Counted from the stretch's first letter, positions 1 to 8,931 are shown. The stretch is 64,000 bases of DNA from Chloroflexi bacterium HGW-Chloroflexi-4 (GCA_002840715.1 PHBW01000016.1:1-64000), one strand, 5' to 3'. Numbers and translations are program-made. The notes: generated by a model not told the origin, from the sequence alone.

Positions 1-1231
1 AGGCCACGATGGCCAATTTACCGGGATCGAAGAGGTCGACTTTTTCAGCCATCATGAGGGCAATACCCTGAACGCCGATGACACCATACAGGTAGATAGC
101 CAGACCACCGGTGACGGCGGTTGGGATACTGTAGATGACGTCGCGGAGGGGTCCGATGAAACCAAGAACCACAGCGATGACACCAGCGGTGATCAAAGCG
201 GGGCCGGAGTAGTTGCGGGTGATGACCATGAGGGAGTTGTTCTCACCGTAGTTGGTGCCAGCGGTGGAGCCGAAGAGACCATTGACCATGTCATTCAAAC
301 CATCAAGCATCAGGTTGAGGCCGATGTGTTTGGAAAGACCTGGTTTTTCGCGGCCTTGTTCTTCAGCCAGATGATCAACATACAGACCAATCTGATAAAG
401 GTGAGCAGTGGATTCTGGAATGGTGGCGATGGCCATAACACCAACACCGATCAAGGCAGTGGCAGTTAAGGGGCTGTTGAAGACGGGGAAGACAATCTTT
501 GGAACAGTGACCCAGCCGCTCGCGCCGATGGATGAGAAATCAACCAGGCCGATGGGTATGGCGACAAGATAGCCCAAAATCATGGCTAACAAGATGGGGA
601 GCATTCCGATGAAGCCCTTACCCTGAAGATAGACAGAGAAGATAACGGCTGCAAGGAAGGTGATGAGGGCTGCAAGCCACCATTTGAGGGTCGGGGCCAT
701 ATTGGCTTCGACGCCGCAGCAGGTACCGGAGGCCATGGTCAAAGCGGTGTAGGCAAGGCCGATACCGATGATGATGGCGACAGAGCCGGTGATTTCAGCG
801 GGCAGAATTTTGTCCAAGCTTTTCTTTCCACCAGTTACACGGATAAGCAAGCCAATGAGGACATTAATGACACCAGTTACCAAGAAGCCTGCGGTAACAA
901 CTGAAATTGAGGCGGGGGAGGCGACGGCACCGAAAGCTAAATCAGGTTCCAAAACGCCGATGATAGAGGTGACTGCAGCAATGTAGCTGAAGCTTGAGCC
1001 ATAGTAAAGGGGAATGTAGGTATTGATCGCGAACTTTGATCCAAGTAATGCGACGATGGTTCCAAAGCCAGTGACGGTCAAAACGGTTGACACATCAAAG
1101 TGCATGAGCAGGGCGCACAAAACCGTGGCTGGGAACATAGTCAGCACGTGTTGAAAACCGAGCAAAAGCATTCTGCCGAATGGAGGGGTATCTGATGGAA
1201 GATAACCCAACACTTTTGAAGTAGTTGCCAT
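1..1231 (-). CDS. NCS2-family uracil/xanthine permease (3' end beyond window)
   Basis: A membrane transporter that probably imports a nucleobase or related N-heterocycle by cation symport. Reading leftward from the ATG at 1231, the translation is a chain of hydrophobic helices. It contains the NCS2 signature region GTNYGENNSLMVITRNYS, close to the TTYGEN...AITRVYS stretch of UraA-type permeases. About 410 residues are visible and the frame is open at base 1, so the C-terminus is missing. A purine-rich AAGGA-like ribosome site precedes the start. The gene is the last of the catabolic cluster but has its own promoter and a leader of about 160 bases, and a strong hairpin separates it from the upstream genes. 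The substrate is not readable from sequence. A purine or a ureide precursor is the inference from the molybdenum hydroxylase and FdrA neighbours. Confidence 0.9.
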   Translation of the reverse strand, partial: MATTSKVLGYLPSDTPPFGRMLLLGFQHVLTMFPATVLCALLMHFDVSTVLTVTGFGTIVALLGSKFAINTYIPLYYGSSFSYIAAVTSIIGVLEPDLAFGAVASPASISVVTAGFLVTGVINVLIGLLIRVTGGKKSLDKILPAEITGSVAIIIGIGLAYTALTMASGTCCGVEANMAPTLKWWLAALITFLAAVIFSVYLQGKGFIGMLPILLAMILGYLVAIPIGLVDFSSIGASGWVTVPKIVFPVFNSPLTATALIGVGVMAIATIPESTAHLYQIGLYVDHLAEEQGREKPGLSKHIGLNLMLDGLNDMVNGLFGSTAGTNYGENNSLMVITRNYSGPALITAGVIAVVLGFIGPLRDVIYSIPTAVTGGLAIYLYGVIGVQGIALMMAEKVDLFDPGKLAIVA

Positions 1232-1393
1232 AGGTTTTTTTCCTTCTTTCCTTTGATTAAGTTGTGTGCTTCGATTTATTACTCATTGCATGGATTGAAC
1301 AAAATTTTAAAATACAAGTTTGCTCACACCTAGATTGCAGCACATTCTATCCGATATGCACCTCCTGGATATATTTTTCTAATCCTGACTTTT

Positions 1394-1421
1394 GATATAA
1401 ATATAATACATCATATGTCAA
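1394..1421 (-). promoter_or_regulatory. Promoter of the NCS2 permease
   Basis: On the minus strand TTGACA (1416-1421) lies 16 bases before TATATC (1394-1399). The -35 element is a perfect match and the -10 a moderate one. The position is right for the permease and leaves a leader of about 155 bases with no riboswitch class I recognise. Confidence 0.5.
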
Positions 1422-1427
1422 GATATT

Positions 1428-1455
1428 ATACGGATGGAATTGCTTCCATCCGTAT
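1428..1455 (-). terminator. Hairpin ending the catabolic operon
   Basis: ATACGGATGGAA (1428-1439) pairs perfectly with TTCCATCCGTAT (1444-1455) around a 4-base loop, 10 bases after the small membrane-protein stop codon. The downstream side on the minus strand is AT-rich (TATAATATCTT) rather than a clean U tract. The better T tract is on the plus strand, where no gene is expected. Confidence 0.6.
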
Positions 1456-1465
1456 TTTTAACACC

Positions 1466-1615
1466 TTATTTGCCCAGAAGTAACGCAAGGACCGTAATAA
1501 TGGCGGCCACAGGAATAACGTAAATGAGCATGCGAAATTCGGCAACTTTCATCAATTTTTGCCAGGTGGTTTCATTTTTTGTTTCTTCAGTTTTCTTTTC
1601 TACTTCTGTTGACAT
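1466..1615 (-). CDS. Small single-pass membrane protein (49 aa)
   Basis: A 49-residue frame with a hydrophilic, Glu/Lys-rich N-terminus (MSTEVEKKTEETKNE) followed by one predicted transmembrane helix from about residue 29 to 47. Its ATG (1613-1615) is preceded by a very good Shine-Dalgarno, TTTGGAGGAACG, and overlaps the end of the CoxG-like gene by 16 bases, the pattern of translational coupling. I know no family for it. From its place last in the Mo-hydroxylase operon it could anchor the CoxG-like protein or the hydroxylase at the membrane, or assist the permease encoded next. That is inference. Short genes like this are often missed by annotation. Confidence 0.7.
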   Translation of the reverse strand: MSTEVEKKTEETKNETTWQKLMKVAEFRMLIYVIPVAAIITVLALLLGK

Positions 1616-2055
1616 CGTTCCTCCAAAGTTTTTTGTAATTTTTCACAACCAGATTTGATCATTGATTTGGCGACGCTGTCAATCATTCTTTGACCAACGC
1701 TTGCCAATGTACCACCAATATTAACTTCGCCGGAGTAGTTTAGTTTCGTTTGGTTATTGCCAAGGTCAGTGAATTTAACCCGGCCAACACCTTTGGCAAA
1801 ACCGGCTTTGCCTTTGCCTTCGATGTTCAATGTGCAACTTTCGGGCGGATTTATGTCAGAAAGAGATAAAACGCCTTCGAATGCCGCTGAGATGGGTCCA
1901 ATTCGAAGGAAGATTGCGCCTTCGTAATGGGTTTCATCGACCTGTACCATTTTTTGCATTCCTGGTACAGCTGTGGCCAGCGCGTTCGGGTCGTTGAACA
2001 TGTCATAGACTGCTTGCTGTGGACCGTTAAAAATATACTCGCCTTCGACGTTCAT
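1600..2055 (-). CDS. CoxG-like SRPBCC-family protein
   Basis: A 151-residue protein of the CoxG branch of the SRPBCC fold. It begins MNVEGEYIFNGPQQAVYDMF and has the typical VPGMQKMVQVDETHYEGAIF and GVGRVKFTDLGNNQTKLNYS regions. CoxG proteins accompany CODH-type molybdenum hydroxylases and are linked to membrane attachment or maturation of the enzyme. This one lies 56 bases after the Mo-subunit gene. The ATG at 2055 has AAAGGAGG at good spacing. It gives no evidence for CO oxidation by itself, because the Mo subunit lacks the CO dehydrogenase active-site loop. Confidence 0.85.
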   Translation of the reverse strand: MNVEGEYIFNGPQQAVYDMFNDPNALATAVPGMQKMVQVDETHYEGAIFLRIGPISAAFEGVLSLSDINPPESCTLNIEGKGKAGFAKGVGRVKFTDLGNNQTKLNYSGEVNIGGTLASVGQRMIDSVAKSMIKSGCEKLQKTLEERCQQK

Positions 2056-2111
2056 TTGGGCCTCCTTTGTTCTAATTTTCTTTGTAATTCAAAGGTGATG
2101 TTTTACCTGAT

Positions 2112-4460
2112 TTACCTTTTTATGGCTTTGTTTCTGAATTCATAGAGCATGGACGGATTGAGATTGGATTCAGTCAAGTCCAGTTCATATTCATACAAGG
2201 CGTCCTCAACGGCCTGGCAGAAAGCCGGGGATGGTGGCAAGGCACCAGCTTCGCCAACACCTTTGAGTCCTAGGGTGTTTAGTGGACTGGGATGTACATT
2301 GTGGCCTATTTCCATTTTCCTGGGCATATCCGTGGCTTGTGGCATCAAATAATCCATAAAGGATGCGGTCATCAACTGTCCGTTTTCATCATAGACCATC
2401 TTTTCATAAAACGCGTTGCCGATGCCCATTGAGACGCCGCCCTGAATTTGTCCTTCGAGCAGCAGGGGATTGATGACTGTACCGCAATCGTGCACAAGCA
2501 CGAAACGCTCAATTTTCACTTTGAAGGTCTCTGGGTCCACGTCCACGATCATGGCGCAAGCACCAGAGCCTGTGGCACCATGAGGAGGTGCGTAGTATGC
2601 GGTGGCTTCAAGCCCGGGTTTGACATCTGCTTCAACAGCACCGCGCATGGGGTTGGCTTTGCCAGCCAGATCACCCAATGAGATGAATTTTTCGGGATGT
2701 CCTTTAACGCAGGCAGAACCTTCGCAGAGATCCACCTGATCTTCAGGCACTTCAAGGAATTTGGCGGCAGTGGCGAAGATCTTCTCGCGCACCAATACGG
2801 CTGCGGCATGGATGGCCGAACCGGCGATGGTAGCACCGCGACTGGCGAAAGTGCCTGCTCCCCAGTGGAAATGGCCAGTATCGCCTGTGATGACTCTTAC
2901 ATCCTCTACCTTTACGTTTAGCTGTTCGGCGACGATTTGAGCGAACACGGTGAAGTGTCCCTGGCCCTGAGTGCTGTAACCGGTTGAGACACTGACTTTG
3001 CCATTGTTGCCAACGGTGACACGAGCGCCTTCATAGGGGCCAACTGCTGTGCCTTCAGTGAAAGCGACTACACCGATGCCCAAGTGTTTGCCTTCTTTGC
3101 GGGCTTTGGGTTGAATTTCTTTGCGGAATTTCTCGTAATCCACCATCTGAATGCATTTTTCAAGGTTGTTCTTGTAATCACCGCTGTCAAGCACTCCAAC
3201 CACAAAGTCCTGGCCGATAACGCCGGTATTCAGCGGAAATTCTTCTTTTTTGAGCAGGTTCTTCAAGCGGATTTCCACCGGATCCATTTTCAGTTCTTTG
3301 GCAGCCAGATCCATCATGCGTTCCATGACGAAAACGCCTTCAGAACGACCAGCACCGCGAACGGGGGTGACAACCATCTCATTGGTGAAAACCATGCGGA
3401 TTTCGGTGTAGAAGTTGGGTACACGATAGTTGCTGACCGTATGTGTCTGGGTGTTGAGGGGCACAGTCATGCCGTAAGGATCGTAGGCGCCGGTATTGTG
3501 ATAGAACACGTCTTTGAATCCCAGGATGGTGCCGTCTTTTTTGAGCGCCATTTCGCAATGATGCACCTGGTCGCGTTCAGATGTTGTAGCTAAAAAGTTT
3601 TCGCGGCGATCTTCAATCCATTTGATGGGGCGGTTCAATTTCATCGAGATCCAGGGCAGTAGTACATCATCTGCCTGGGAGGTCATTACTTTGGGGCCAA
3701 AACCACCACCGATGTAGGGGGTGATCACACGCACTTGATTTTCGACCAGACCCATACGGCCGGCAATGGCGCTGCGCAATGGCAGGGGGGCCTGGGTGCC
3801 AGCCCAGACGGTCATTTCCTGGGTACGTTCGTCCCAATTAACCACGAAACCACGGTTTTCCATGGCGGCACCAGCCACATGGTCGGCCACAAAACGTTTG
3901 CTGACGACAACATCAGCTTGTTTCTTGGCTGCTTCGTAATCACCGGCTTCCTGTTTAACCAGAGCAGCCATGTTTGACGGCAGGTCATCATGCACGAGCA
4001 CCGAAGTGTCTTCCCAGGCTTTTTCGAGATCAATCACAGCCGGCAGGGGTTCTGCGTCGAAGATGATATCTTCACAGGCATCTTCCGCAATGTAGCGAGA
4101 CTCAGCAATCACGATGGCAATAGGTTCGCCAGAGAATCTTACTTTGTCTTTCGCAATGGGGGGCAGGGGGCGGGCGTTAAATTGCGCGTCCTTTATGGCA
4201 AAAGGAGGGGGAACTTGCAGGGGGCCAATTTTCCAATAATCTCCCATATCCTCGGCGGTATAAACAGCCACAACGCCGGGGTGTTTACGGGCTTCGGTTA
4301 CATCGATGTTCTTGATAATCGCATGCGCATAGTCACTGCGTAGAAACGCGGCGTGCAGCATACCGGGGATAACAATATCGTCACAAAACTTGGCTCTGCC
4401 GGTAAGCAGATGCTTGTCTTCAAGTCTTAGAACAGGTTGACCAAAGTATTTTCCAGTCAC
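2112..4460 (-). CDS. Molybdenum hydroxylase, large Mo-cofactor subunit
   Basis: A 782-residue xanthine dehydrogenase/CoxL-family catalytic subunit. It has the N-terminal ald_xan_dh_C-like domain (about 15-130), the GGGFGPKV Mo-pterin motif near residue 250, a TPVRGAGRSEG loop near 365 and the C-terminal KGVGEAG motif whose Glu is the general base in this family. The loop is RGAGR-type, as in aldehyde oxidoreductases and many N-heterocycle hydroxylases, not the Cys-bearing VAYRCSFR of true CO dehydrogenase. The start is GTG at 4460, preceded by AGAGGTGA. It forms a heterotrimer with the two genes just upstream. The substrate is unknown. Hydroxylation of a purine-like or other N-heterocycle fits the permease and FdrA context. 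Confidence 0.92.
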   Translation of the reverse strand: MTGKYFGQPVLRLEDKHLLTGRAKFCDDIVIPGMLHAAFLRSDYAHAIIKNIDVTEARKHPGVVAVYTAEDMGDYWKIGPLQVPPPFAIKDAQFNARPLPPIAKDKVRFSGEPIAIVIAESRYIAEDACEDIIFDAEPLPAVIDLEKAWEDTSVLVHDDLPSNMAALVKQEAGDYEAAKKQADVVVSKRFVADHVAGAAMENRGFVVNWDERTQEMTVWAGTQAPLPLRSAIAGRMGLVENQVRVITPYIGGGFGPKVMTSQADDVLLPWISMKLNRPIKWIEDRRENFLATTSERDQVHHCEMALKKDGTILGFKDVFYHNTGAYDPYGMTVPLNTQTHTVSNYRVPNFYTEIRMVFTNEMVVTPVRGAGRSEGVFVMERMMDLAAKELKMDPVEIRLKNLLKKEEFPLNTGVIGQDFVVGVLDSGDYKNNLEKCIQMVDYEKFRKEIQPKARKEGKHLGIGVVAFTEGTAVGPYEGARVTVGNNGKVSVSTGYSTQGQGHFTVFAQIVAEQLNVKVEDVRVITGDTGHFHWGAGTFASRGATIAGSAIHAAAVLVREKIFATAAKFLEVPEDQVDLCEGSACVKGHPEKFISLGDLAGKANPMRGAVEADVKPGLEATAYYAPPHGATGSGACAMIVDVDPETFKVKIERFVLVHDCGTVINPLLLEGQIQGGVSMGIGNAFYEKMVYDENGQLMTASFMDYLMPQATDMPRKMEIGHNVHPSPLNTLGLKGVGEAGALPPSPAFCQAVEDALYEYELDLTESNLNPSMLYEFRNKAIKR

Positions 4461-4480
4461 TGTATCACCTCTATCCTTTA

Positions 4481-4963
4481 CTATTTGCCCGAAGACATTT
4501 TTTCTGAAGCTGCCTGAACGGATTCAATGATCTTTTCATATCCGGTGCAGCGGCAGATGTTTCCGTCAATGGCTTCGCGAATTTCATCTTCCGTTGGATG
4601 GGGATGTTCTTCCAGGAAGGGAACCACGGTCATTAAAATGCCAGGAGTGCAGAATCCGCATTGCAGCCCGTGTTTTTCATGGAATGCTTCTTGTAAGGGA
4701 TGCATATGATCGGGGCTTCCAAGGGATTCAACGGTTTTGATCTGATGACCATTGGCTTGAACAGCAAAAATCAAGCAGGATCGGACGGGTTCGCCATCAA
4801 AGAGGATGGTGCAGGCGCCGCACATGCCGTGTTCACAACCTACGTGTGTTCCAAAAAGGCCCAGTTCGTGGCGAATGAAATCGCTCAGCAGAAGTCTGGG
4901 TTCAACTTGCCTCTCATAAACTGTGTCATTCACAGTCACTTTGATAGGGATTAATTGTGCCAT
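4481..4963 (-). CDS. Molybdenum hydroxylase, 2Fe-2S subunit
   Basis: A 160-residue electron-transfer subunit with the two classic cluster sites. The plant-ferredoxin type CEHGMCGACTILFDG...C lies near residues 43-63. The second, QCGFCTPG...NICRCTGY, lies near 100-140. It passes electrons from the Mo centre to the FAD subunit. The ATG at 4963 lies only one base from the end of the FAD-subunit gene, with AAGGAAG as ribosome site inside that gene's end, so translation is probably coupled. The gap to the Mo-subunit gene is 20 bases. Confidence 0.95.
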   Translation of the reverse strand: MAQLIPIKVTVNDTVYERQVEPRLLLSDFIRHELGLFGTHVGCEHGMCGACTILFDGEPVRSCLIFAVQANGHQIKTVESLGSPDHMHPLQEAFHEKHGLQCGFCTPGILMTVVPFLEEHPHPTEDEIREAIDGNICRCTGYEKIIESVQAASEKMSSGK

Positions 4964-4964
4964 T

Positions 4965-5846
4965 CTAACTTCCTTTTTTGGCGCGTTCTAAAGATAAGGC
5001 GAGGGAGCGCGGCACCAACACGCGAATCAGATCACGCCTGTATTCTGAAGTACCATTCAAATCTGAAGAGGGGTCAATCTCAGATTGTACCGCTTCGCCT
5101 ACTTCTTTGAAGGCTTCTTCAGTGGGTTCCTGGCCGATGAGAATTTCTTTGACTTTGTCAGACAAAATTGGCATTTCACCAACACCCATTAATATCAAGC
5201 GCGCGTCTTGACATTTATTTTTATCATCAAGGGTTAAAACACTTGCACAAGCCGCCAATGCATAACCGCCATTTTGGCGGGCAACTTGCTGGTAGCTGCT
5301 GCCAGTCCGTGGAGGATTGGGAGGCAGAACGACTTCGGTTAAAAGGTCTTCATATTCAATCACGGTCATGAACGGACCAATGATCAAATCAGCGGCATCA
5401 ACCCAGCGATCTTCCTTGCCTTTTGAACGGATGAGGCATTTGGCATTCATCACTTTTGCGATGCCTGGAAGCTGGCCTGATGGATCAGCATGTGCAATGG
5501 CACCTCCAAACGAGCCGCGGCGGCGAATTTGGGCGTGTCCGATGTAGTGTGCAACTTCTGGCAGCAATGGGAAGCGTTTGGCAACCTCGGGACTGTGTTC
5601 AACAGCATAAACACGGGTCATGGTACCAATTGCTAAACCGCCATCAGCAGTAGGTTTAATATATGAGAGTTCCGGGATGTTGTTTAGATCCACCAGGGAA
5701 CCCGGACGGGCCATGCGGAAGTTCATGGCAGCGATCAGACTTTGTCCGCCTGCCAAAACTTTACCTTCATAACCCAGTTCAGCCAGTTTGTCGAGTGCTT
5801 CTTCGACGCTGGCAGGGGCATAATAATCAAATTGTGCTGGCTTCAT
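4965..5846 (-). CDS. Molybdenum hydroxylase, FAD-binding medium subunit
   Basis: A 293-residue subunit of the CoxM/XdhB type with the FAD-binding signatures AGGQSLIAAMNFR (about 33-45) and GSFGGAIAHADPSGQLP (about 117-133), then the CO_deh_flav_C domain. It accepts electrons from the 2Fe-2S subunit for transfer to NAD or another acceptor. The ATG at 5846 has CAGGAGG upstream. It is the first gene of the FAD/2Fe-2S/Mo/CoxG/small-membrane-protein run and is separated from the upstream cyclase gene by 141 bases holding a strong hairpin. Confidence 0.93.
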   Translation of the reverse strand: MKPAQFDYYAPASVEEALDKLAELGYEGKVLAGGQSLIAAMNFRMARPGSLVDLNNIPELSYIKPTADGGLAIGTMTRVYAVEHSPEVAKRFPLLPEVAHYIGHAQIRRRGSFGGAIAHADPSGQLPGIAKVMNAKCLIRSKGKEDRWVDAADLIIGPFMTVIEYEDLLTEVVLPPNPPRTGSSYQQVARQNGGYALAACASVLTLDDKNKCQDARLILMGVGEMPILSDKVKEILIGQEPTEEAFKEVGEAVQSEIDPSSDLNGTSEYRRDLIRVLVPRSLALSLERAKKGS

Positions 5847-5936
5847 TAATTTCTAGCCTCCTGAAATTGTGGGATTCAATCGCTTGAAGGCGATTTCCAA
5901 CAATTTTAATCGAATAACCTTACTGTAATTAATTCG

Positions 5937-5976
5937 ATAGACCTTCAGTGAGTAACGACTTCTCCTGAAGGTCTAT
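5937..5976 (-). terminator. Strong hairpin between cyclase and hydroxylase genes
   Basis: ATAGACCTTCAG (5937-5948) pairs perfectly with CTGAAGGTCTAT (5965-5976), loop 16 bases, 11 bases after the cyclase stop codon. On the minus strand it is followed by CGAATTAATT, not a U tract, so it may be an RNA-stabilising or processing hairpin rather than a full terminator. It would let fdrA-DUF1116-cyclase and the hydroxylase genes be expressed at different levels. Confidence 0.45.
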
Positions 5977-5987
5977 GAAAAAAACAA

Positions 5988-7655
5988 CTATTCTTTGAAG
6001 GCCACGAAGCGGCCCCACATGGATTCAGCTTCCATGGCTTTCTGCAACCAGCAGCCGATGTAATAGCGGCCGCTCTTGGCGTTGGCGAGATCGCCAGCCA
6101 GGTTTTCTGCATGCACAATGGTCTTTGAGAAGAGGTTTAGGTGCATATCCTGATAGAAACCATCCAGAGGATACATTTCATCCCAGTCTTTGCCGAAGTC
6201 TTTGATCAACTTGGCGTTGGCTTCTGCGAAGGTCTTGGGGTGCCAGATACGCATAATGGTGTTCATGGGATGGTCCGCAGATACCGCGTCCACACCGATC
6301 CATTTGATATCCATATCAATACACCATTTCGAGAAATCTGCTGAAGGACCCGGATGTTTCACCATATAGCGGAATTCATCTGAATCCTTGCTGCACCAAC
6401 CGAATTTGTTCCAGCCGGTCTTGATGATCAAGATGTCGCCCTTGCGAACTTCAACCTGGTCCATGATCATTTGTGGGGTGTAAACGCTGGCATCACTGAC
6501 CATTTTGGAGATATCAGCGATAACGCCGGGACCAACCCATTCTTTCATCGCAACCTGACCAATAGTGCGTCCGTTGGGGAAGAAGTGTTTCTCGCCATCC
6601 ATGTGAGTGCCAAGATGGATGCTGGCGTTACAGATAGAGCCGTTGCGGCCCATTCCGAAGTACTGTCCGCCAACACGCTTGGTGTAGGTGACGCTCAGGG
6701 GAACATAGTTCAACCACTGGGGAGTCTGAACGCTGAAGGGCACGGTCATGTCTATCATTTCTGATTTTTCCATGGCTTTGAAGAAATCATCTTCGCTCAT
6801 GCCATCAGGTGCAGTCAGGGCAGTAACACGTGACCAGGCAGTTTCGACTTCCATGTAAGGAATTGGCATGATTTGAATCCATGCGCGTTTGTTTTTCAAT
6901 TTGTCGATTTCACCGACAATGGCTTCGGTCATGAGCACATGAGCCTTGGGCATGTCGATGTGGGTCATTTGATAGTATTCACCCTGAGGGAATGTTTCAT
7001 CCCAGGTCTTGCCGGTTTCTTTTTGAAGCTTGGCTTCGGCCAGCTTGAAATGATTTTCGTGCCAGCGGCGGATGGGGGTGTTCATGGGGTGCTCTGCTGC
7101 ACCGCAATCCACGCCGATGACTTTCAATTTCATGTCAATGGCCCATTTGTAGAAGCTGAGTGAAGGACCGGGATGGCGAACCAGGAAACCAAATTCCATG
7201 GATTCAACGCCACCTTGAGCTTTTTTGTTGCTGACTTTGGGCTGATCCCATGAATATTTGTGATATCCGGTGTTAATGATCAGGATATCGCCTTTTTTGA
7301 CTTCAACCTTCGACATGATCATTTCGGGGGTGTAGATGCTGTAATCTGAAACGAGGTCAGAGATGTCAGCGATAACGCCGGGGCCGTTCAAGTCGGTCAA
7401 GGGGATATCTGCGATGGCGCGTCCGCCTGAATTGAAAGCACGTTCGCCAACGAGATGGGTTCCAACAGTGTTGCTCCAGTTCAAGATTTGACCGTTCGCG
7501 CCTTGTCCGCCGCCATAAGCGCCGGTGACACGTTTGAAAAAGTGAACTTCGAGAGATTTTTCATGTGGATGAGGCGGTGTGAAGATACTGCAGTCCTGGG
7601 TCAGGTCATACAGTTTGGCATCATCCATCATTTTAATAAAACTTTCGCGATCCAT
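5988..7655 (-). CDS. Tandem cyclase-family (kynurenine-formamidase-like) hydrolase
   Basis: A 555-residue protein made of two homologous cyclase-family halves (about 1-275 and 280-555). The family includes kynurenine formamidase and isatin hydrolase, metal-dependent amidohydrolases with an HxGTHxDxxxH metal motif. The second half keeps it (HLGTHMDGEKH). In the first half it reads TVGTHLVGERA, so the first His, the Asp and the last His are Thr, Val and Ala. The first half is probably inactive and structural or regulatory. The usual family length is about 210-270 residues, so this looks like a duplication and fusion. Two ATGs are adjacent (7658, 7655). GGAGG suits the second better. Probable role: opening a ring amide made by the neighbouring Mo hydroxylase, which is inference. 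Confidence 0.82.
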   Translation of the reverse strand: MDRESFIKMMDDAKLYDLTQDCSIFTPPHPHEKSLEVHFFKRVTGAYGGGQGANGQILNWSNTVGTHLVGERAFNSGGRAIADIPLTDLNGPGVIADISDLVSDYSIYTPEMIMSKVEVKKGDILIINTGYHKYSWDQPKVSNKKAQGGVESMEFGFLVRHPGPSLSFYKWAIDMKLKVIGVDCGAAEHPMNTPIRRWHENHFKLAEAKLQKETGKTWDETFPQGEYYQMTHIDMPKAHVLMTEAIVGEIDKLKNKRAWIQIMPIPYMEVETAWSRVTALTAPDGMSEDDFFKAMEKSEMIDMTVPFSVQTPQWLNYVPLSVTYTKRVGGQYFGMGRNGSICNASIHLGTHMDGEKHFFPNGRTIGQVAMKEWVGPGVIADISKMVSDASVYTPQMIMDQVEVRKGDILIIKTGWNKFGWCSKDSDEFRYMVKHPGPSADFSKWCIDMDIKWIGVDAVSADHPMNTIMRIWHPKTFAEANAKLIKDFGKDWDEMYPLDGFYQDMHLNLFSKTIVHAENLAGDLANAKSGRYYIGCWLQKAMEAESMWGRFVAFKE

Positions 7656-7683
7656 CATGTCCTCCGTAAAAAATTAGAATAAA

Positions 7684-8931
7684 TTAGATGTTGTATTTTT
7701 CAGCGAAGGCGACGAGAGCGTCTTCGAATAAACTCATCGGAGCGGAAGCAACGCCGGCGCCAACCTGACCCACACCGGGATCTTTGTGTGCCACACCAGT
7801 GTTGACACGCGGGGTGATTTGTTTTTCAACCACTTTGCGAATGTCGACGCCAGTCGGGGTGCCGCGGAAGTCAAGCAGGGGAATGGTGAACTGCTTGTGT
7901 TCTGCATAGGTAATTTCGTACATATCGAGGGTGGTATTGATGGCATCTTTAGGAACGCCACCGATGAAAGTGACCAATGCAGGTGAATTAGCCATGGCGA
8001 AACCACCGATACCAGCTGTTTCTGTGATCACGCTGTCGCCAATATCGCGGCAGGCATCTGCTTCAGTGAAACCGGGAAAGTATAAGGATTTAACAATTGG
8101 AGATTGAGCTGTGAACCATTGATTGCCCAAACCACTGACCTTAATGCCCCAATCCGTGCCGTTGCGGGCCATAATGGTGACAATGGTGCTGCCTTCGACA
8201 TTGTGCCCGGCGGCAGTCATGGTCTTGCAGCCAGCCATGACAGGGTTCAAAATGCTCAGTGCATTCTCGCCAAGGAATTTAATGACTTCAAAGGCAGTAT
8301 CTGTATTTTTGGCAGTTTTTGCAATCCATGGAGCCAGTTGGGTGGTCCAGAGCACAGAAGCGGCATCCAGGCGGTTGTGGCCGTCGTCGCCCATGTGCAT
8401 GGCTTTTGAGAGAATAGCGCGGATATCAATGCCGTCCATGGCTTCGAGTGCAGCTTTAACGGTGGGACCAAGAGTGGTTTCCATCCAGCTCAGTTTATCC
8501 AACACGTCTTGGCTGTAAGCGCCCATGCGTAATACTTTGCCACGGCCTTCGTTCAAATTGGAGAAGCATTTGATGCCGTGGGTTTTGTTTTCGATCTCAT
8601 AAACGAGCATGGAAGGTGAGATTACGCCAGCCATCGGGCCGGTGCACATATGTTCGTGATTTGGTGAAAATTCAATTTTGCCGCCAGAAAGCATTTTCTC
8701 AGCTTCTTCAGCAGATTTGGCTTTGCCTTCAAAAATCAGTGCGCCAATCATGGCACCCTTCATGGGGCCGGACATGCGTTCCCAGGTGACAGGGGGACCG
8801 GCGTGGAGCAGCATATTCTCGTGAAAACCGGGAACAACTTCAATAGCCTTGGCCAAAGTGGTTGCTACTGGGCGGGCTTCCATAAATCGTTCAACAACTT
8901 TTGCGTTTGCTTTTTCGATATCAATTGCCAT
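7684..8931 (-). CDS. DUF1116 (AllG/YlbE-like) protein
   Basis: A 415-residue member of DUF1116, the family of E. coli YlbE/AllG and YahG. Recognisable stretches are the N-terminal region around LLHAGPPVTWERMSGPMKGA, the FSPNHEHMCTGPMAGVISPSM block, and a C-terminal GVPKDAIN...DFRGTPTGVD region. E. coli fdrA, ylbE and ylbF (allFGH) have been reported to encode oxamate carbamoyltransferase of allantoin degradation, and FdrA-DUF1116 pairs recur in ureide and purine clusters. Here the gene follows fdrA by 48 bases, with GGAGGA before its ATG. The third partner (DUF2877, AllH) and a carbamate kinase are not in this window, so the exact reaction is open. Confidence 0.85.
   Translation of the reverse strand: MAIDIEKANAKVVERFMEARPVATTLAKAIEVVPGFHENMLLHAGPPVTWERMSGPMKGAMIGALIFEGKAKSAEEAEKMLSGGKIEFSPNHEHMCTGPMAGVISPSMLVYEIENKTHGIKCFSNLNEGRGKVLRMGAYSQDVLDKLSWMETTLGPTVKAALEAMDGIDIRAILSKAMHMGDDGHNRLDAASVLWTTQLAPWIAKTAKNTDTAFEVIKFLGENALSILNPVMAGCKTMTAAGHNVEGSTIVTIMARNGTDWGIKVSGLGNQWFTAQSPIVKSLYFPGFTEADACRDIGDSVITETAGIGGFAMANSPALVTFIGGVPKDAINTTLDMYEITYAEHKQFTIPLLDFRGTPTGVDIRKVVEKQITPRVNTGVAHKDPGVGQVGAGVASAPMSLFEDALVAFAEKYNI

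Noticed and set aside
1232-1393. Purine riboswitch in the permease leader
   Set aside because: The leader is long enough, but no three-way junction with conserved loop sequences and no terminator hairpin could be found by eye.
3084-3593. 169-codon open frame antisense to the Mo subunit
   Set aside because: Same reason: antisense to a conserved catalytic domain, no ribosome site and low-complexity Phe/His-rich translation.
1600-5846. Aerobic CO dehydrogenase (coxMSLG)
   Set aside because: Subunit set and CoxG fit, but the Mo subunit has an RGAGR-type loop instead of the Cys-containing VAYRCSFR loop of form I CO dehydrogenase, and the context is N-compound catabolism.
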